NCBI RefSeq assembly: GCF_900113275.1
Contig: NZ_FOOU01000003.1
Coordinates: 186,001 to 250,000, forward strand
Direction: 5' to 3'
DNA length: 64,000 bases
From: Neptunomonas qingdaonensis
GTDB lineage: Bacteria; Pseudomonadota; Gammaproteobacteria; Pseudomonadales; Balneatricaceae
The position numbers and the translations under genes are program-made. The notes beneath the pieces are model-generated. The model was not told where the DNA came from, searched no databases, and saw only the letters and a program-made list of their open reading frames with translations. Positions 1-8,026 of the stretch are shown one piece after another; positions within the stretch are counted from its first letter, which is position 1, and every line of letters starts with the position of its first letter.

Positions 1-243
1 CTGTTGGCTTTCTTCAAACAGGATTTTGTTAATCAAGCCACTTTGCTCCGGACGAATAATCACACTCTCGCGTGCTTCAAGCGTGCCTACTGCTTTGAGT
101 GTGCGGGTTAAGGTGGAGGCTTCGACTTTGACAACTTCCGCAGGAAGACCCTGGGGCTTATCGACTGCGGCTGCCAGCAAAGGAGTTGAAGACATTAAGA
201 GTATCAGTGTGGGTGCTAGCCACTGTTTTTTAAGTGTGATCAT
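1..243 (-). CDS. RND efflux periplasmic adaptor (membrane fusion protein), N-terminal part
   Basis: Partial gene reading out of the window on the minus strand; only the first 81 residues are visible. They show a signal peptide (MITLKKQW, then a hydrophobic stretch ending in LLAAA) and then the typical start of an HlyD/AcrA-type adaptor: 'VVKVEASTLTRTLKAVGTLE' followed by 'VIIRPEQSGLI', the first beta-strand and biotinyl-lipoyl-like region. Such adaptors link an inner-membrane RND pump to an outer-membrane channel. The start codon lies 3 nt after the stop of the upstream tetR-type gene, so the two are probably co-transcribed and the repressor likely controls this pump. The pump gene itself should lie to the left of the window. 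Substrate cannot be told. Confidence 0.8.
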   Translation of the reverse strand, partial: MITLKKQWLAPTLILLMSSTPLLAAAVDKPQGLPAEVVKVEASTLTRTLKAVGTLEARESVIIRPEQSGLINKILFEESQQ

Positions 244-246
244 GGG

Positions 247-855
247 TTATTTCTCTTTGTGTGGCAGTAAAATATGATTCCAGTACAGATTAACCAGTTC
301 ATGTAACGGAGCGGTAGAGCTGTCGACTTTCATGCGCAGTAACGCGCCTTGCCAGCTATCCCAGAACAGGTGGGCGAGCTGTTTTGGGGTCAAATCATTT
401 CGCACACTGCCGTCTAATTGGCATTGTTTGAAGTCTTGTTCGATTGACTCCAGGACGTAGGCCGTTGAATGACGAATAGCTTCTTTAAGCGCGGGGGAAG
501 CATTGCCTAGTTCGCCGGAAAGGTTGGCAATCAGGCAGCCAAAATTATCATCTTCAGATTCGAATTTATTAATTTCATTTTCTAGTTGTATGCGCATTTT
601 TTCTAATTTCGGGTGATCGAGTTTTGCGTATTCTGCATCCCAGCGCTGACATTCAATTGAGTGATAGTGTTCAATCATTTCGACAGCAAACTCTTCTTTA
701 CTACCGAAAAAATTATAAAAAGAGCCTTTGGATACCTGGCAGGCTTTAAGGATGGCGGTTAAGCCAGTGCCGTGATATCCCAGCTTATTAAAAAGCTGCA
801 TGCCTTTTTCCAGAATTTGTTCCCGATCATGCTCGGGTCGTCTGCCTTGTGCCAT
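247..855 (-). CDS. TetR/AcrR family transcriptional repressor
   Basis: A 202-residue TetR-family regulator. The N-terminal helix-turn-helix is clear: 'ILEKGMQLFNKLGYHGTGL' then 'ACQVSKGSFYNFFGSKEEF' (residues about 14-55), which is the family signature. The C-terminal part is the ligand-binding and dimerisation domain and does not reveal the inducer; it resembles the C-terminal domain of AcuR/YxaF-like members. It is the first gene of a minus-strand unit that continues into an RND adaptor gene 3 nt downstream, so its probable target is that efflux operon together with its own promoter. An operator-like palindrome lies 11 bp upstream of the start codon. Confidence 0.9.
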   Translation of the reverse strand: MAQGRRPEHDREQILEKGMQLFNKLGYHGTGLTAILKACQVSKGSFYNFFGSKEEFAVEMIEHYHSIECQRWDAEYAKLDHPKLEKMRIQLENEINKFESEDDNFGCLIANLSGELGNASPALKEAIRHSTAYVLESIEQDFKQCQLDGSVRNDLTPKQLAHLFWDSWQGALLRMKVDSSTAPLHELVNLYWNHILLPHKEK

Positions 856-865
856 TATATTTAAC

Positions 866-881
866 TAGACCGGTCGTTCTA
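866..881. promoter_or_regulatory. TetR-type operator candidate
   Basis: TAGACCGGTCGTTCTA is a near-palindrome (12 of 16 positions symmetric) directly upstream of the tetR-type gene. The form TAGACCGnnCGGTCTA is a common operator type for this family. The placement suggests autoregulation and control of the efflux genes; assignment is by position and motif only. Confidence 0.65.
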
Positions 882-1004
882 AATGAAAGCTAATTGTACG
901 CCGATGAGGTTCAAGCTCAAGTGATGGAATGTGAAGCATTGATGACATTTTTGCAACAGACTGTTGACCGGACTCACTCAGGAGGGGGCAGGGGTTCAGG
1001 CAGA

Positions 1005-1032
1005 ATCAAAAACGCCGGAAAAATCCGGCGTT
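1005..1032 (-). terminator. Rho-independent terminator of the aminotransferase gene
   Basis: A perfect 9-bp stem (AACGCCGGA / TCCGGCGTT, 1011-1032) with a 4-nt loop. Read on the minus strand it is followed by a T-run (1005-1010), about 60 bp after the stop of the aminotransferase gene. Confidence 0.8.
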
Positions 1033-1091
1033 GTCTGGTGTTGTTATAGCTGATGCAGAAACAAGGATCTAGATAGCTGCAAACCGGCTAT

Positions 1092-2279
1092 TTAGCTTTC
1101 CAGTGCGGCTTTTATGCGTTTAATCGCATCTTCGAGAATATTCATGCTGGTAGCAAAAGAAAGTCGCATGTTACCAGGTGCACCAAAAGCTGAACCCGGC
1201 ACTAGCGCGACACCTGCATCGTTGAGTAAAAACTCAGCCAGGTCTATATCGTTACTAAAGCGATCATCGCGATCAATGATTTTCTGGAAGCTTGGGAACG
1301 CATAAAAGGTACCGTCGGCTGGAATGCATTCTACGCCTTCAATTTCATTTAAGGCAGCCACCACATATTCATGGCGTTCTTTAAAGGCGACCACCATTTT
1401 ATCAACACAGGCATTGCCGCCTTCCAGTGCGGCCTGGGATGCAACCTGAGAGATTGATGTCGGGTTTGATGTGCTCTGCGATTGGACTTTTTTCATTGCA
1501 CCTATTAATTTTGCTGGCCCCGCTGCATAACCAATGCGCCATCCGGTCATTGAGTAGGCTTTTGATACACCATTGAGCACAATAGTACGGTCATAAAGAT
1601 CAGGGCATGCATTCAAAATGTTGCAGAATGGCAGATCGTTAAAACGGATATGTTCATACATATCATCCGTAGCAATCAGCACATTCGGGAATTTTCTCAG
1701 GACAACACCGAGTGCCGCCAACTCTTCCAGAGTGTAAGACACGCCTGTCGGGTTAGAGGGGCTGTTGAGCACAACCAGGCGGGTACGATGTGTTATTGCT
1801 TCTTCGAGTTGTGCCGGTGTGATTTTAAAGCGCTGCGCTTGTGTCGTTGTGATGATGACCGGAACGCCGTCAGCGACCAACACCATGTCCGGATATGAAA
1901 CCCAGTATGGAGCAGGGATGATCACTTCATCACCCTCGTTGAGTAATGCCAGAGATAGATTGAAAAAGCTCTGTTTTCCGCCACATGAAACCAGAATCTG
2001 GTTAGCTTCGTAGCTTAGGCCATTATCATTTTTGAACTTGTTAATAATTGCTTTTTTCAGACCCGGAGTACCATCTACTGCCGTGTACTTTGTGAAGCCG
2101 TTATGCAGGGCTTCAATCGCAGCATCTTTGATATGTTCTGGGGTATCGAAATCAGGCTCTCCTGCTCCCAGGCCAATAATATCTTTTCCTGCGGCGCGAA
2201 GTTCTGCAGCACGATTAGTGACCGCTAAAGTCGGAGATGGTTTGATTCGGTTAACACGGTCTGAAAGTTGAACGTCCAA
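1092..2279 (-). CDS. aspC: Pyridoxal-phosphate aspartate/aromatic aminotransferase (class I)
   Basis: A 395-residue fold-type I aminotransferase. It transfers the amino group of aspartate (possibly aromatic amino acids or arogenate) to 2-oxoglutarate. Visible motifs are 'GLGAGEPDFDTP' near residue 36, the 'NSPSNPTG' loop near 172 and the cofactor lysine at position 240 in 'GVSKAYSMTGWRIGY'. The C-terminal substrate arginine falls in 'NMRLSFA'. Length and motif spelling fit the I-gamma aspartate aminotransferase subgroup found in many proteobacteria. The gene stands alone, ends at an intrinsic terminator and is divergent from uvrB. Exact substrate range cannot be read from sequence; the symbol is used in the broad sense. 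Confidence 0.9.
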   Translation of the reverse strand: MDVQLSDRVNRIKPSPTLAVTNRAAELRAAGKDIIGLGAGEPDFDTPEHIKDAAIEALHNGFTKYTAVDGTPGLKKAIINKFKNDNGLSYEANQILVSCGGKQSFFNLSLALLNEGDEVIIPAPYWVSYPDMVLVADGVPVIITTTQAQRFKITPAQLEEAITHRTRLVVLNSPSNPTGVSYTLEELAALGVVLRKFPNVLIATDDMYEHIRFNDLPFCNILNACPDLYDRTIVLNGVSKAYSMTGWRIGYAAGPAKLIGAMKKVQSQSTSNPTSISQVASQAALEGGNACVDKMVVAFKERHEYVVAALNEIEGVECIPADGTFYAFPSFQKIIDRDDRFSNDIDLAEFLLNDAGVALVPGSAFGAPGNMRLSFATSMNILEDAIKRIKAALES

Positions 2280-2546
2280 TTCATAGTCCTCTATGAAATA
2301 AAGTTAAGTAAAGACGCTAAATTAAGCGTGAAAACTATACAGGAATAGACGCGTACACAACATAAAAAATATCTAAAATTCCAGTCTGAAAAGCACAGGG
2401 GTTGCCGCTTTATGATAAAAAAGGCACGACTGAATATCCGATGATTTCCCTCCGGCAAAAGCAATTTCCAAGACGTTGCGCTTTTGAATGCGTATACTAG
2501 CCCGTTTAATTCTTTGACCGATTTGATCCATTAGATAGTAGGTATT

Positions 2547-4562
2547 ATGAAACAGCGTTTCAAAGTCAACTCACCTTTTGCGCCTGCAGGCGACCAGCCT
2601 GAAGCCATCAAAGGATTAGTAGAAGGGATTAACGACGGGCTTGCTGCACAAACGTTACTGGGTGTTACCGGATCCGGCAAGACCTTCACTATTGCTAATG
2701 TGATCTCAGAGATTCAGCGTCCAACGATTGTGTTGGCGCATAATAAAACCCTGGCTGCACAGCTCTATGGTGAGTTCAAAGAGTTCTTTCCTGATAATGC
2801 GGTTGAGTATTTTGTTTCTTATTACGACTACTACCAGCCAGAAGCCTATGTGCCCTCATCAGATACCTTCATTGATAAAGATGCCTCCATTAATGAACAT
2901 ATTGAGCAGATGCGGCTCTCGGCGACTAAAGCACTGTTAGAGCGCAGCGATGTTATTATCGTAGCAACGGTCTCTTCGATATATGGATTGGGCGATCCTG
3001 AATCGTATTTGTCGATGATGTTGCACCTTGATCGTGGAGAAATCGCAGACCAGCGTAAGATCTTACGTCGATTGGCTGAGCTGCAGTACAAGCGAAATGA
3101 TATAGAACTGCATCGGGGGACATATCGTGTGCGGGGTGATGTCATCGATGTGTTTCCTGCCGAATCAGAAAGAGATGCGCTTCGCATCGAGTTATTTGAT
3201 GACGAAATTGAAAACCTTAGCTATTTCGACCCACTCACCGGCGAAGTATTACGTAAGGTGCCGCGTGCGACGGTTTACCCTAAATCGCATTACGTAACAC
3301 CCCGTGAAATATTGGTAGAAGCGGTCGAGAAAATAAAAGTCGAGTTGCATCAACGCCTGCAGTACCTTCGCGAGATAGATAAACTGGTTGAATTACAGCG
3401 TTTGGAACAGCGCACCATGTATGACATGGAGATGATCATGGAGCTCGGGTATTGCTCGGGCATAGAAAACTACTCGCGATATTTATCGGGTCGCGAACCA
3501 GGGGGAGCGCCACCCACGTTATTTGATTACCTGCCAGATGATGCCTTAGTGGTGATAGATGAGTCCCACGTCACTATCCCTCAATTAGGCGCGATGTATA
3601 AGGGCGATCGTTCACGCAAAGAAACGCTGGTGGAGTATGGATTTCGTTTGCCATCGGCACTGGATAATCGGCCTTTACGTTTTGAGGAGTGGGAAAGGCT
3701 GGCTCCCCAGATGATCTTTGTTTCTGCAACACCAAGCCGGTATGAAGCCGCTAATGCGGGGAAAATTGTTGAGCAGGTGGTTCGGCCTACCGGATTGACC
3801 GATCCTGTGGTTGAAATTCGTCCTGCGTCGACACAGGTGGATGACTTACTCGAAGAGATTAACAAAGTTGTTATTGATAATTGCCGCGTAATCGTCACGG
3901 TATTAACCAAGCGGATGGCTGAAGATCTGACCGAATACCTGGCCGAGCATAATGTCAGAGTCCGTTACGTGCACTCTGATATAGATACGGTAGAACGTGT
4001 TGAAATTATCCGGGATCTGCGTATCGGTGAGTTTGACGTATTAGTGGGTATCAATTTACTGCGGGAAGGTATTGATATGCCTGAAGTGGGCTTAGTCACT
4101 ATTCTGGATGCCGATAAAGAGGGCTTTTTGCGTTCGGATACTGCGCTGATTCAGACCATAGGGCGTGCAGCCCGTAATATTAATGGTCGTGCGATACTCT
4201 ATGCAGATCGCATCACTGGCTCAATGGAGCGGGCGATTGCAGAAACGGATCGTCGACGTGAAAAACAGGTCGCCTATAACACATTGCACGGTATTACTCC
4301 CAAAGGTATCACTAAATCGGTGGCTGATATTATGGAAGGTGCATCAACCATTCCCGGACGTAAGGCTGCACGCACTGCGAAAAAAGTGGCAGATCAGGCT
4401 GGAGAATATCAATTTGATCCCGCGACTATGTCATCTAAGCAACTGGTAAAAGTGATGAATCAGCTGGAAGATAAGATGTATGAAGCGTCTAAAAATTTAC
4501 AGTTTGAGCTAGCCGCTCATTACAGAGACCAGTTGGAGCAGCTGAAGCACGCGGTAATTTAG
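2547..4562 (+). CDS. uvrB: Excinuclease ABC subunit B
   Basis: A full-length 671-residue UvrB, the damage-verification helicase of nucleotide excision repair. It loads with UvrA and recruits UvrC for dual incision. The Walker A motif 'GVTGSGKT' lies near residue 40; the tyrosine-rich beta-hairpin '[12 protein letters not shown]' near 93; helicase motifs 'VIDESHVT', 'VSATPS' and 'QTIGRAARN' follow. The UVR domain is at the C-terminus ('[18 protein letters not shown]'). The gene is divergent from the aminotransferase gene and appears monocistronic. I could not find a convincing LexA box (CTGT-N8-ACAG) in the 267 bp upstream, although uvrB is SOS-controlled in E. coli. Confidence 0.98.
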   Translation: MKQRFKVNSPFAPAGDQPEAIKGLVEGINDGLAAQTLLGVTGSGKTFTIANVISEIQRPTIVLAHNKTLAAQLYGEFKEFFPDNAVEYFVSYYDYYQPEAYVPSSDTFIDKDASINEHIEQMRLSATKALLERSDVIIVATVSSIYGLGDPESYLSMMLHLDRGEIADQRKILRRLAELQYKRNDIELHRGTYRVRGDVIDVFPAESERDALRIELFDDEIENLSYFDPLTGEVLRKVPRATVYPKSHYVTPREILVEAVEKIKVELHQRLQYLREIDKLVELQRLEQRTMYDMEMIMELGYCSGIENYSRYLSGREPGGAPPTLFDYLPDDALVVIDESHVTIPQLGAMYKGDRSRKETLVEYGFRLPSALDNRPLRFEEWERLAPQMIFVSATPSRYEAANAGKIVEQVVRPTGLTDPVVEIRPASTQVDDLLEEINKVVIDNCRVIVTVLTKRMAEDLTEYLAEHNVRVRYVHSDIDTVERVEIIRDLRIGEFDVLVGINLLREGIDMPEVGLVTILDADKEGFLRSDTALIQTIGRAARNINGRAILYADRITGSMERAIAETDRRREKQVAYNTLHGITPKGITKSVADIMEGASTIPGRKAARTAKKVADQAGEYQFDPATMSSKQLVKVMNQLEDKMYEASKNLQFELAAHYRDQLEQLKHAVI

Positions 4563-4593
4563 AGAGGATTTGAAAGATGCTGGAGTGTGTTGT

Positions 4594-5040
4594 TTACGGA
4601 TGGACCAGGTTGTTGATGCTGGGGAATTCTTTGGCAAAGCGCAAAATCCATTCGTGAGCAGCGGCTTCCTGCGTTAAGTGGCGACCTTCCGCTTTTTCAA
4701 TTTCATGTCGGTATTGCTCGATATGACAGATCTGTTCGATCATTCTTACGGCATAGGCCGTTGCCGGGTCATCAAATACCAAACCCGTACGAAAGTGGTT
4801 ATTTTTTTCTGGAATACACCAGGCTACATGCCCGGTTGCTTTAAAAGCCGGATCATAAATTGAAATTTGGATTTCTAGAGCCGTGCCGATCGCATAAAAG
4901 GTGTTTGTCGAAAGGCTGATGCCAATCTGGCCGCAGTGGCTGGTTGTATTAGGCGAGATAGGCGTGTCTGCGCTCAAAGAAATCTGAGCAGGAATGTTAT
5001 TAGGATGGCGAATGTAGCTTTGTGTAATATTAGAAGTCAT
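4594..5040 (-). CDS. PilZ-domain protein (probable cyclic-di-GMP effector)
   Basis: About 148 residues. The N-terminal 90 residues look like a PilZ domain: 'RHPNNIP' at the position of the RxxxR motif, 'CGQIGISLS' at the place of the (D/N)xSxxG motif and a beta-strand 'ATGHVAWC'. The first motif lacks its second arginine and the second lacks the Asp/Asn, so c-di-GMP binding is uncertain. The C-terminal 50 residues are helical ('MIEQICHIEQYRHEIEKAEG', then 'EAAAHEWILRFAKEFP'). The ATG at 5040 is preferred to the one at 5055 because AAGGTG sits 7 nt upstream of it, inside the region that the longer form would translate. It converges on uvrB with about 30 bp between the stop codons. Confidence 0.7.
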   Translation of the reverse strand: MTSNITQSYIRHPNNIPAQISLSADTPISPNTTSHCGQIGISLSTNTFYAIGTALEIQISIYDPAFKATGHVAWCIPEKNNHFRTGLVFDDPATAYAVRMIEQICHIEQYRHEIEKAEGRHLTQEAAAHEWILRFAKEFPSINNLVHP

Positions 5041-5288
5041 TTGGAGCACCTTCATATGGATATCAACAGTAGACGTTTAAAACAGTTTCCATATGTATTG
5101 AATCGGCTATTTATTAAACAACTTTAGTATAGAATAATTTATACCAGCTTAATGGAAGATGAGCAGCTAATTTAATGTCTTTATGAGATTGTTAGTTAAA
5201 ATTTAGACTAATGTATAGACCATTATATAGATTATTGTGCAAATTAAGTGGAAATGCCCCCTAATACTACTGAAATCGGAGCAACATA

Positions 5289-6695
5289 GTGGCGCAAGAA
5301 CAGCAGGTCAGGCCGGGTGCATTTCGTTTTAAACAGAAAATTTTCACTATGCCTCTAAAACTCAAAATACTCACGCTTGCCCTTTTGCCGATGCTGCTGG
5401 TGACTGGCATCATTACCTTGGTCAATGTAAAGCAATCGCAGTCTTTATCTGAGCTAGAAATTGAAACGTTTGAGCAACACTTGCTCGCCTCTAAACGTAG
5501 TGAGCTTAAAAACTACGTCAGTCTGGCACTGACATCTGTTTCGCAAATAATAAACAGTCCCTGGATGCACGATTTTGAAGCCAAAGAGGAGGTAAAGCGC
5601 ATCCTTAATGGAATGACCTACGGCGAAGATGGCTACTTTTTTGTTTATGACGCTAACGGCGTAAACCTGGTGCATCCTGCGCAACCCGATCTGGTAGGAC
5701 AACCTCTTTTTGATTGGAAGGATGACAATGGCACTTTTGTCATCCGTGACTTGTTTGCTGTGGCCAAGCAGGGCGGAGGCTTTCATCGTTACGTTTGGCG
5801 TAAGCCGTCCAGAGGTGATAATGAAGATAAACTCAGTTATGTCGTTCTGTTGCCAGAGTGGGGCTGGATGCTGGGAACTGGCTTATATGTTGATGATATT
5901 GCCACTGAGGTCACTAAAACGCGCTTGCAGGTAACACAAAATATACGCAATACGTTTTTTACCGTACTGGTTATAACAGCTGCCACAGCGATCATTATCG
6001 TTATGATAGGAATAGCCATTAATCTGCATGAAAGCCGTTTGGCGGATGCTCGCTTACGTCACCTTGCGCATAAGTCAGTTAAATTTCAGGTCAGCCAGCG
6101 CCGCCGTTTTGCCAGAGAACTTCATGATGGTATTAATCAGTTGATGGTATCTGTTAAATTCCGTATTGAGCTGGGTATCAGTAAAACTAAAAAAGATGAT
6201 AAAAGCGCCGTTGATGATTTGGTGAAAGGTGTGGCTGTACTGAATCAGGCAATACAGGAGGTTCGTCGGATCTCTCATGATCTGCGCCCCAGCTTACTCG
6301 ATGATATGGGGTTAACATCAGCACTTAAAGGGCTGTTAGATGAATATGAATCACGCACAGGGATCATGGTTGAAACCGATCTGAATTTTCCAAAAGAGCG
6401 CTTGCCAGATGATATAGAGATTACATTGTACCGGTTAATTCAGGAAGCGCTCGCTAATGTTGAGAAGCACTCAGGTGCGGACGAAGTGCGTTTGAAAACC
6501 TGGGTTCAGGGAGGGCACGTGTGGGTGTTGTTAAAAGATAATGGTGAAGGCTTTGATGTTAAACAAAACGTCCAGAAAGAAGGCATTGGTTTGCGGAATA
6601 TGCATGACCGGATCGAATTGCTAAGTGGTGAATTATTACTAACTTCTGAGGTAGGTCATGGCACTCAACTGCGAGTGAAGCTACCTTTAGTCTGA
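5289..6695 (+). CDS. Cache-domain sensor histidine kinase, NarL/UhpB class
   Basis: A 468-residue membrane kinase. Transmembrane helix 1 is about residues 24-46; a periplasmic single-Cache ligand domain follows ('YGEDGYFFVYDANGVNLVHP' near 111-130, a small-molecule-binding signature); transmembrane helix 2 is about 222-246. The HisKA_3 dimerisation helix holds the phospho-accepting His279 in 'RRRFARELHDGINQ'. The HATPase domain shows 'EALANVEKHS', 'DNGEGFD' and 'GIGLRNM'. Cache kinases of this type sense small metabolites such as carboxylates. The start is GTG with GGAG 7-8 nt upstream. A NarL-type response regulator begins 18 nt after the stop, so the two form a two-component pair. The ligand and target genes are not apparent. 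Confidence 0.92.
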   Translation: MAQEQQVRPGAFRFKQKIFTMPLKLKILTLALLPMLLVTGIITLVNVKQSQSLSELEIETFEQHLLASKRSELKNYVSLALTSVSQIINSPWMHDFEAKEEVKRILNGMTYGEDGYFFVYDANGVNLVHPAQPDLVGQPLFDWKDDNGTFVIRDLFAVAKQGGGFHRYVWRKPSRGDNEDKLSYVVLLPEWGWMLGTGLYVDDIATEVTKTRLQVTQNIRNTFFTVLVITAATAIIIVMIGIAINLHESRLADARLRHLAHKSVKFQVSQRRRFARELHDGINQLMVSVKFRIELGISKTKKDDKSAVDDLVKGVAVLNQAIQEVRRISHDLRPSLLDDMGLTSALKGLLDEYESRTGIMVETDLNFPKERLPDDIEITLYRLIQEALANVEKHSGADEVRLKTWVQGGHVWVLLKDNGEGFDVKQNVQKEGIGLRNMHDRIELLSGELLLTSEVGHGTQLRVKLPLV

Positions 6696-6713
6696 AGAAG
6701 TGTTAAAGCTATA

Positions 6714-7367
6714 ATGGGGAATAAGATGATACGGGTTTTACTGGTCGATGATCACCCATTGGTACTGGATGGTATAAACGCCTGCTTGTCCAGTGAGCCG
6801 GGGATAGAGGTAGTAGGTCAGGCAAACAATGGCTTAGAAGCGTTAGAACTTGCAGAAGCGTTAACGCCTGATGTCGTTCTGATGGATGTCTCAATGCCCG
6901 TCATGAACGGCTTGGAAGCTACAAAAGAGCTTAAGATACGCTTTCCGGACTTTAAAGTGCTGATCTTGTCGATGCACGAAAACCGTGAATACATACTGCA
7001 ATTAATCCAATCCGGAGCTGCAGGTTACGTATTAAAAGATGTTTCATCAGAAGAACTGGTTAAAGCGATCGCTGTTGTTCATCAGGGAGGCACTTACTTT
7101 AGTTCGGGTGCTTCTGAAACACTGGTGAATCAGTTTGATTCAGGACGTCGTCACTCTACGGCTGAAGATTCACGCCCCTGCCTGACAAAACGAGAAGGGA
7201 CCGTACTTAAATTACTCGCAGAAGGGGGAAGCAATAAAGATATTGCACGCCAGCTTGATATATCAGTACGCACGGTTGAAACACATCGTCAGAATATTAA
7301 ACAGAAGCTTAACATCCAGACAGCAGCCGGATTAGCTAAATATGCCATTGAAAACAATATCGTATAA
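6714..7367 (+). CDS. NarL/FixJ-type response regulator
   Basis: A 217-residue response regulator. The receiver domain (about 5-120) has the acidic pair 'VDDHP', the phospho-acceptor Asp58 in 'VVLMDVSMPVMNG' and the switch lysine in 'YVLKDVS'. A LuxR-type helix-turn-helix is at the C-terminus ('KREGTVLKLLAEGGSNKDIA', then 'VRTVETHRQNIKQKL'). It directly follows the Cache kinase and is its likely partner. A second in-frame ATG at 6726 has a better spaced GGGGA, so the first four residues may not be translated. Targets are unknown; tRNA-Val lies 71 bp downstream. Confidence 0.92.
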   Translation: MGNKMIRVLLVDDHPLVLDGINACLSSEPGIEVVGQANNGLEALELAEALTPDVVLMDVSMPVMNGLEATKELKIRFPDFKVLILSMHENREYILQLIQSGAAGYVLKDVSSEELVKAIAVVHQGGTYFSSGASETLVNQFDSGRRHSTAEDSRPCLTKREGTVLKLLAEGGSNKDIARQLDISVRTVETHRQNIKQKLNIQTAAGLAKYAIENNIV

Positions 7368-7396
7368 ATAAAATCCCAAAAAATGAAAAGAAGCAC

Positions 7397-7424
7397 TTGC
7401 GTCCGTCAACCGCATCTCTATAAT
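7397..7424 (+). promoter_or_regulatory. Sigma-70 promoter of tRNA-Val
   Basis: TTGCGT (7397-7402) and TATAAT (7419-7424) with 16 bp spacing lie 15 bp upstream of the mature tRNA 5' end, which fits a strong stable-RNA promoter. Confidence 0.65.
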
Positions 7425-7438
7425 ACGCAACACAATTT

Positions 7439-7515
<77 letters not shown>

Positions 7516-7527
7516 AATTCTACAACG

Positions 7528-7570
7528 AAAACAGCCGCTTACGGATCATGCCGAGCGGCTGTTTTTGTTT
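7528..7570 (+). terminator. Rho-independent terminator after tRNA-Val
   Basis: A 12-bp perfect stem (AAAACAGCCGCT / AGCGGCTGTTTT) with a 14-nt loop, the 3' arm running into a T-rich tail. It starts 13 nt after the tRNA. Confidence 0.8.
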
Positions 7571-7770
7571 GTGATCGCACTCCTGATCTATCCATATACG
7601 CCTATCATCTGCTGCAGATGTCAGCACATGTGTATTACCTGAAAGCAACGTATCAATCTCGGATCCTTGGGCGAGAAACCAAAGATTATCATGCTGGCTT
7701 TTTTGGCCAGTTCGCACTGTGATATGCCGCTCAATTGGCGCAGAGATTTAAGTCGCGCTGCAGCCATCAT
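7535..7770 (-). pseudogene. Remnant of an XRE-family (possibly HTH-cupin) regulator
   Basis: From an ATG at 7770 the minus strand reads 'MMAAARLKSLRQLSGISQ', 'CELAKKASM', which is the first half of a Cro/C1-type helix-turn-helix as seen in PuuR-like HTH-cupin regulators. The reading then leaves the family pattern. In another frame the strand reads 'WFLAQGSEIDTLLSGNTHVL' and 'RRIWIDQECDH', which resembles a cupin strand, up to a stop inside the tRNA-Val terminator region. I read this as a regulator that lost its middle through an internal deletion and frameshift. It is divergent from the decarboxylase-like gene and might once have controlled it. The HTH match is fair; the cupin match is weak. 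Confidence 0.4.
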
Positions 7771-8026
7771 TGGGAATGCTCATTATTTTTTGTTTGATAT
7801 TCCAATCATAATTATTTTATTCATAAATATCATGTAATTATAAAAAATGACGCGCTGCGGGGTGTTTAGTTTTTTGGGTCGTGGTATGTTTTTACAATAT
7901 CCACTAAAGTAAATGACGGATTGGTTGCTGTTATTTACAAGGCCTAATCAGGCTCAAGTAACTCTGTTGGCCTCTAGATAATAACAAATATAATAATGTA
8001 ATCGGTGTGATCAGGAGCGGAATTTT
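7571..8026. other. Gene-poor leader region before the decarboxylase-like gene
   Basis: Apart from the regulator remnant at its left, this 450-bp region is AT-rich and holds no open gene. The last 20 bp contain AGGAG (8013-8017), a plausible ribosome binding site for the ATG at 8027. No clear -35/-10 pair or operator was recognised. Confidence 0.5.

Noticed and set aside
2280-2546. LexA box for uvrB
   Set aside because: No CTGT-N8-ACAG spacing is present; the nearest CTG...ACAG pair is too close together.
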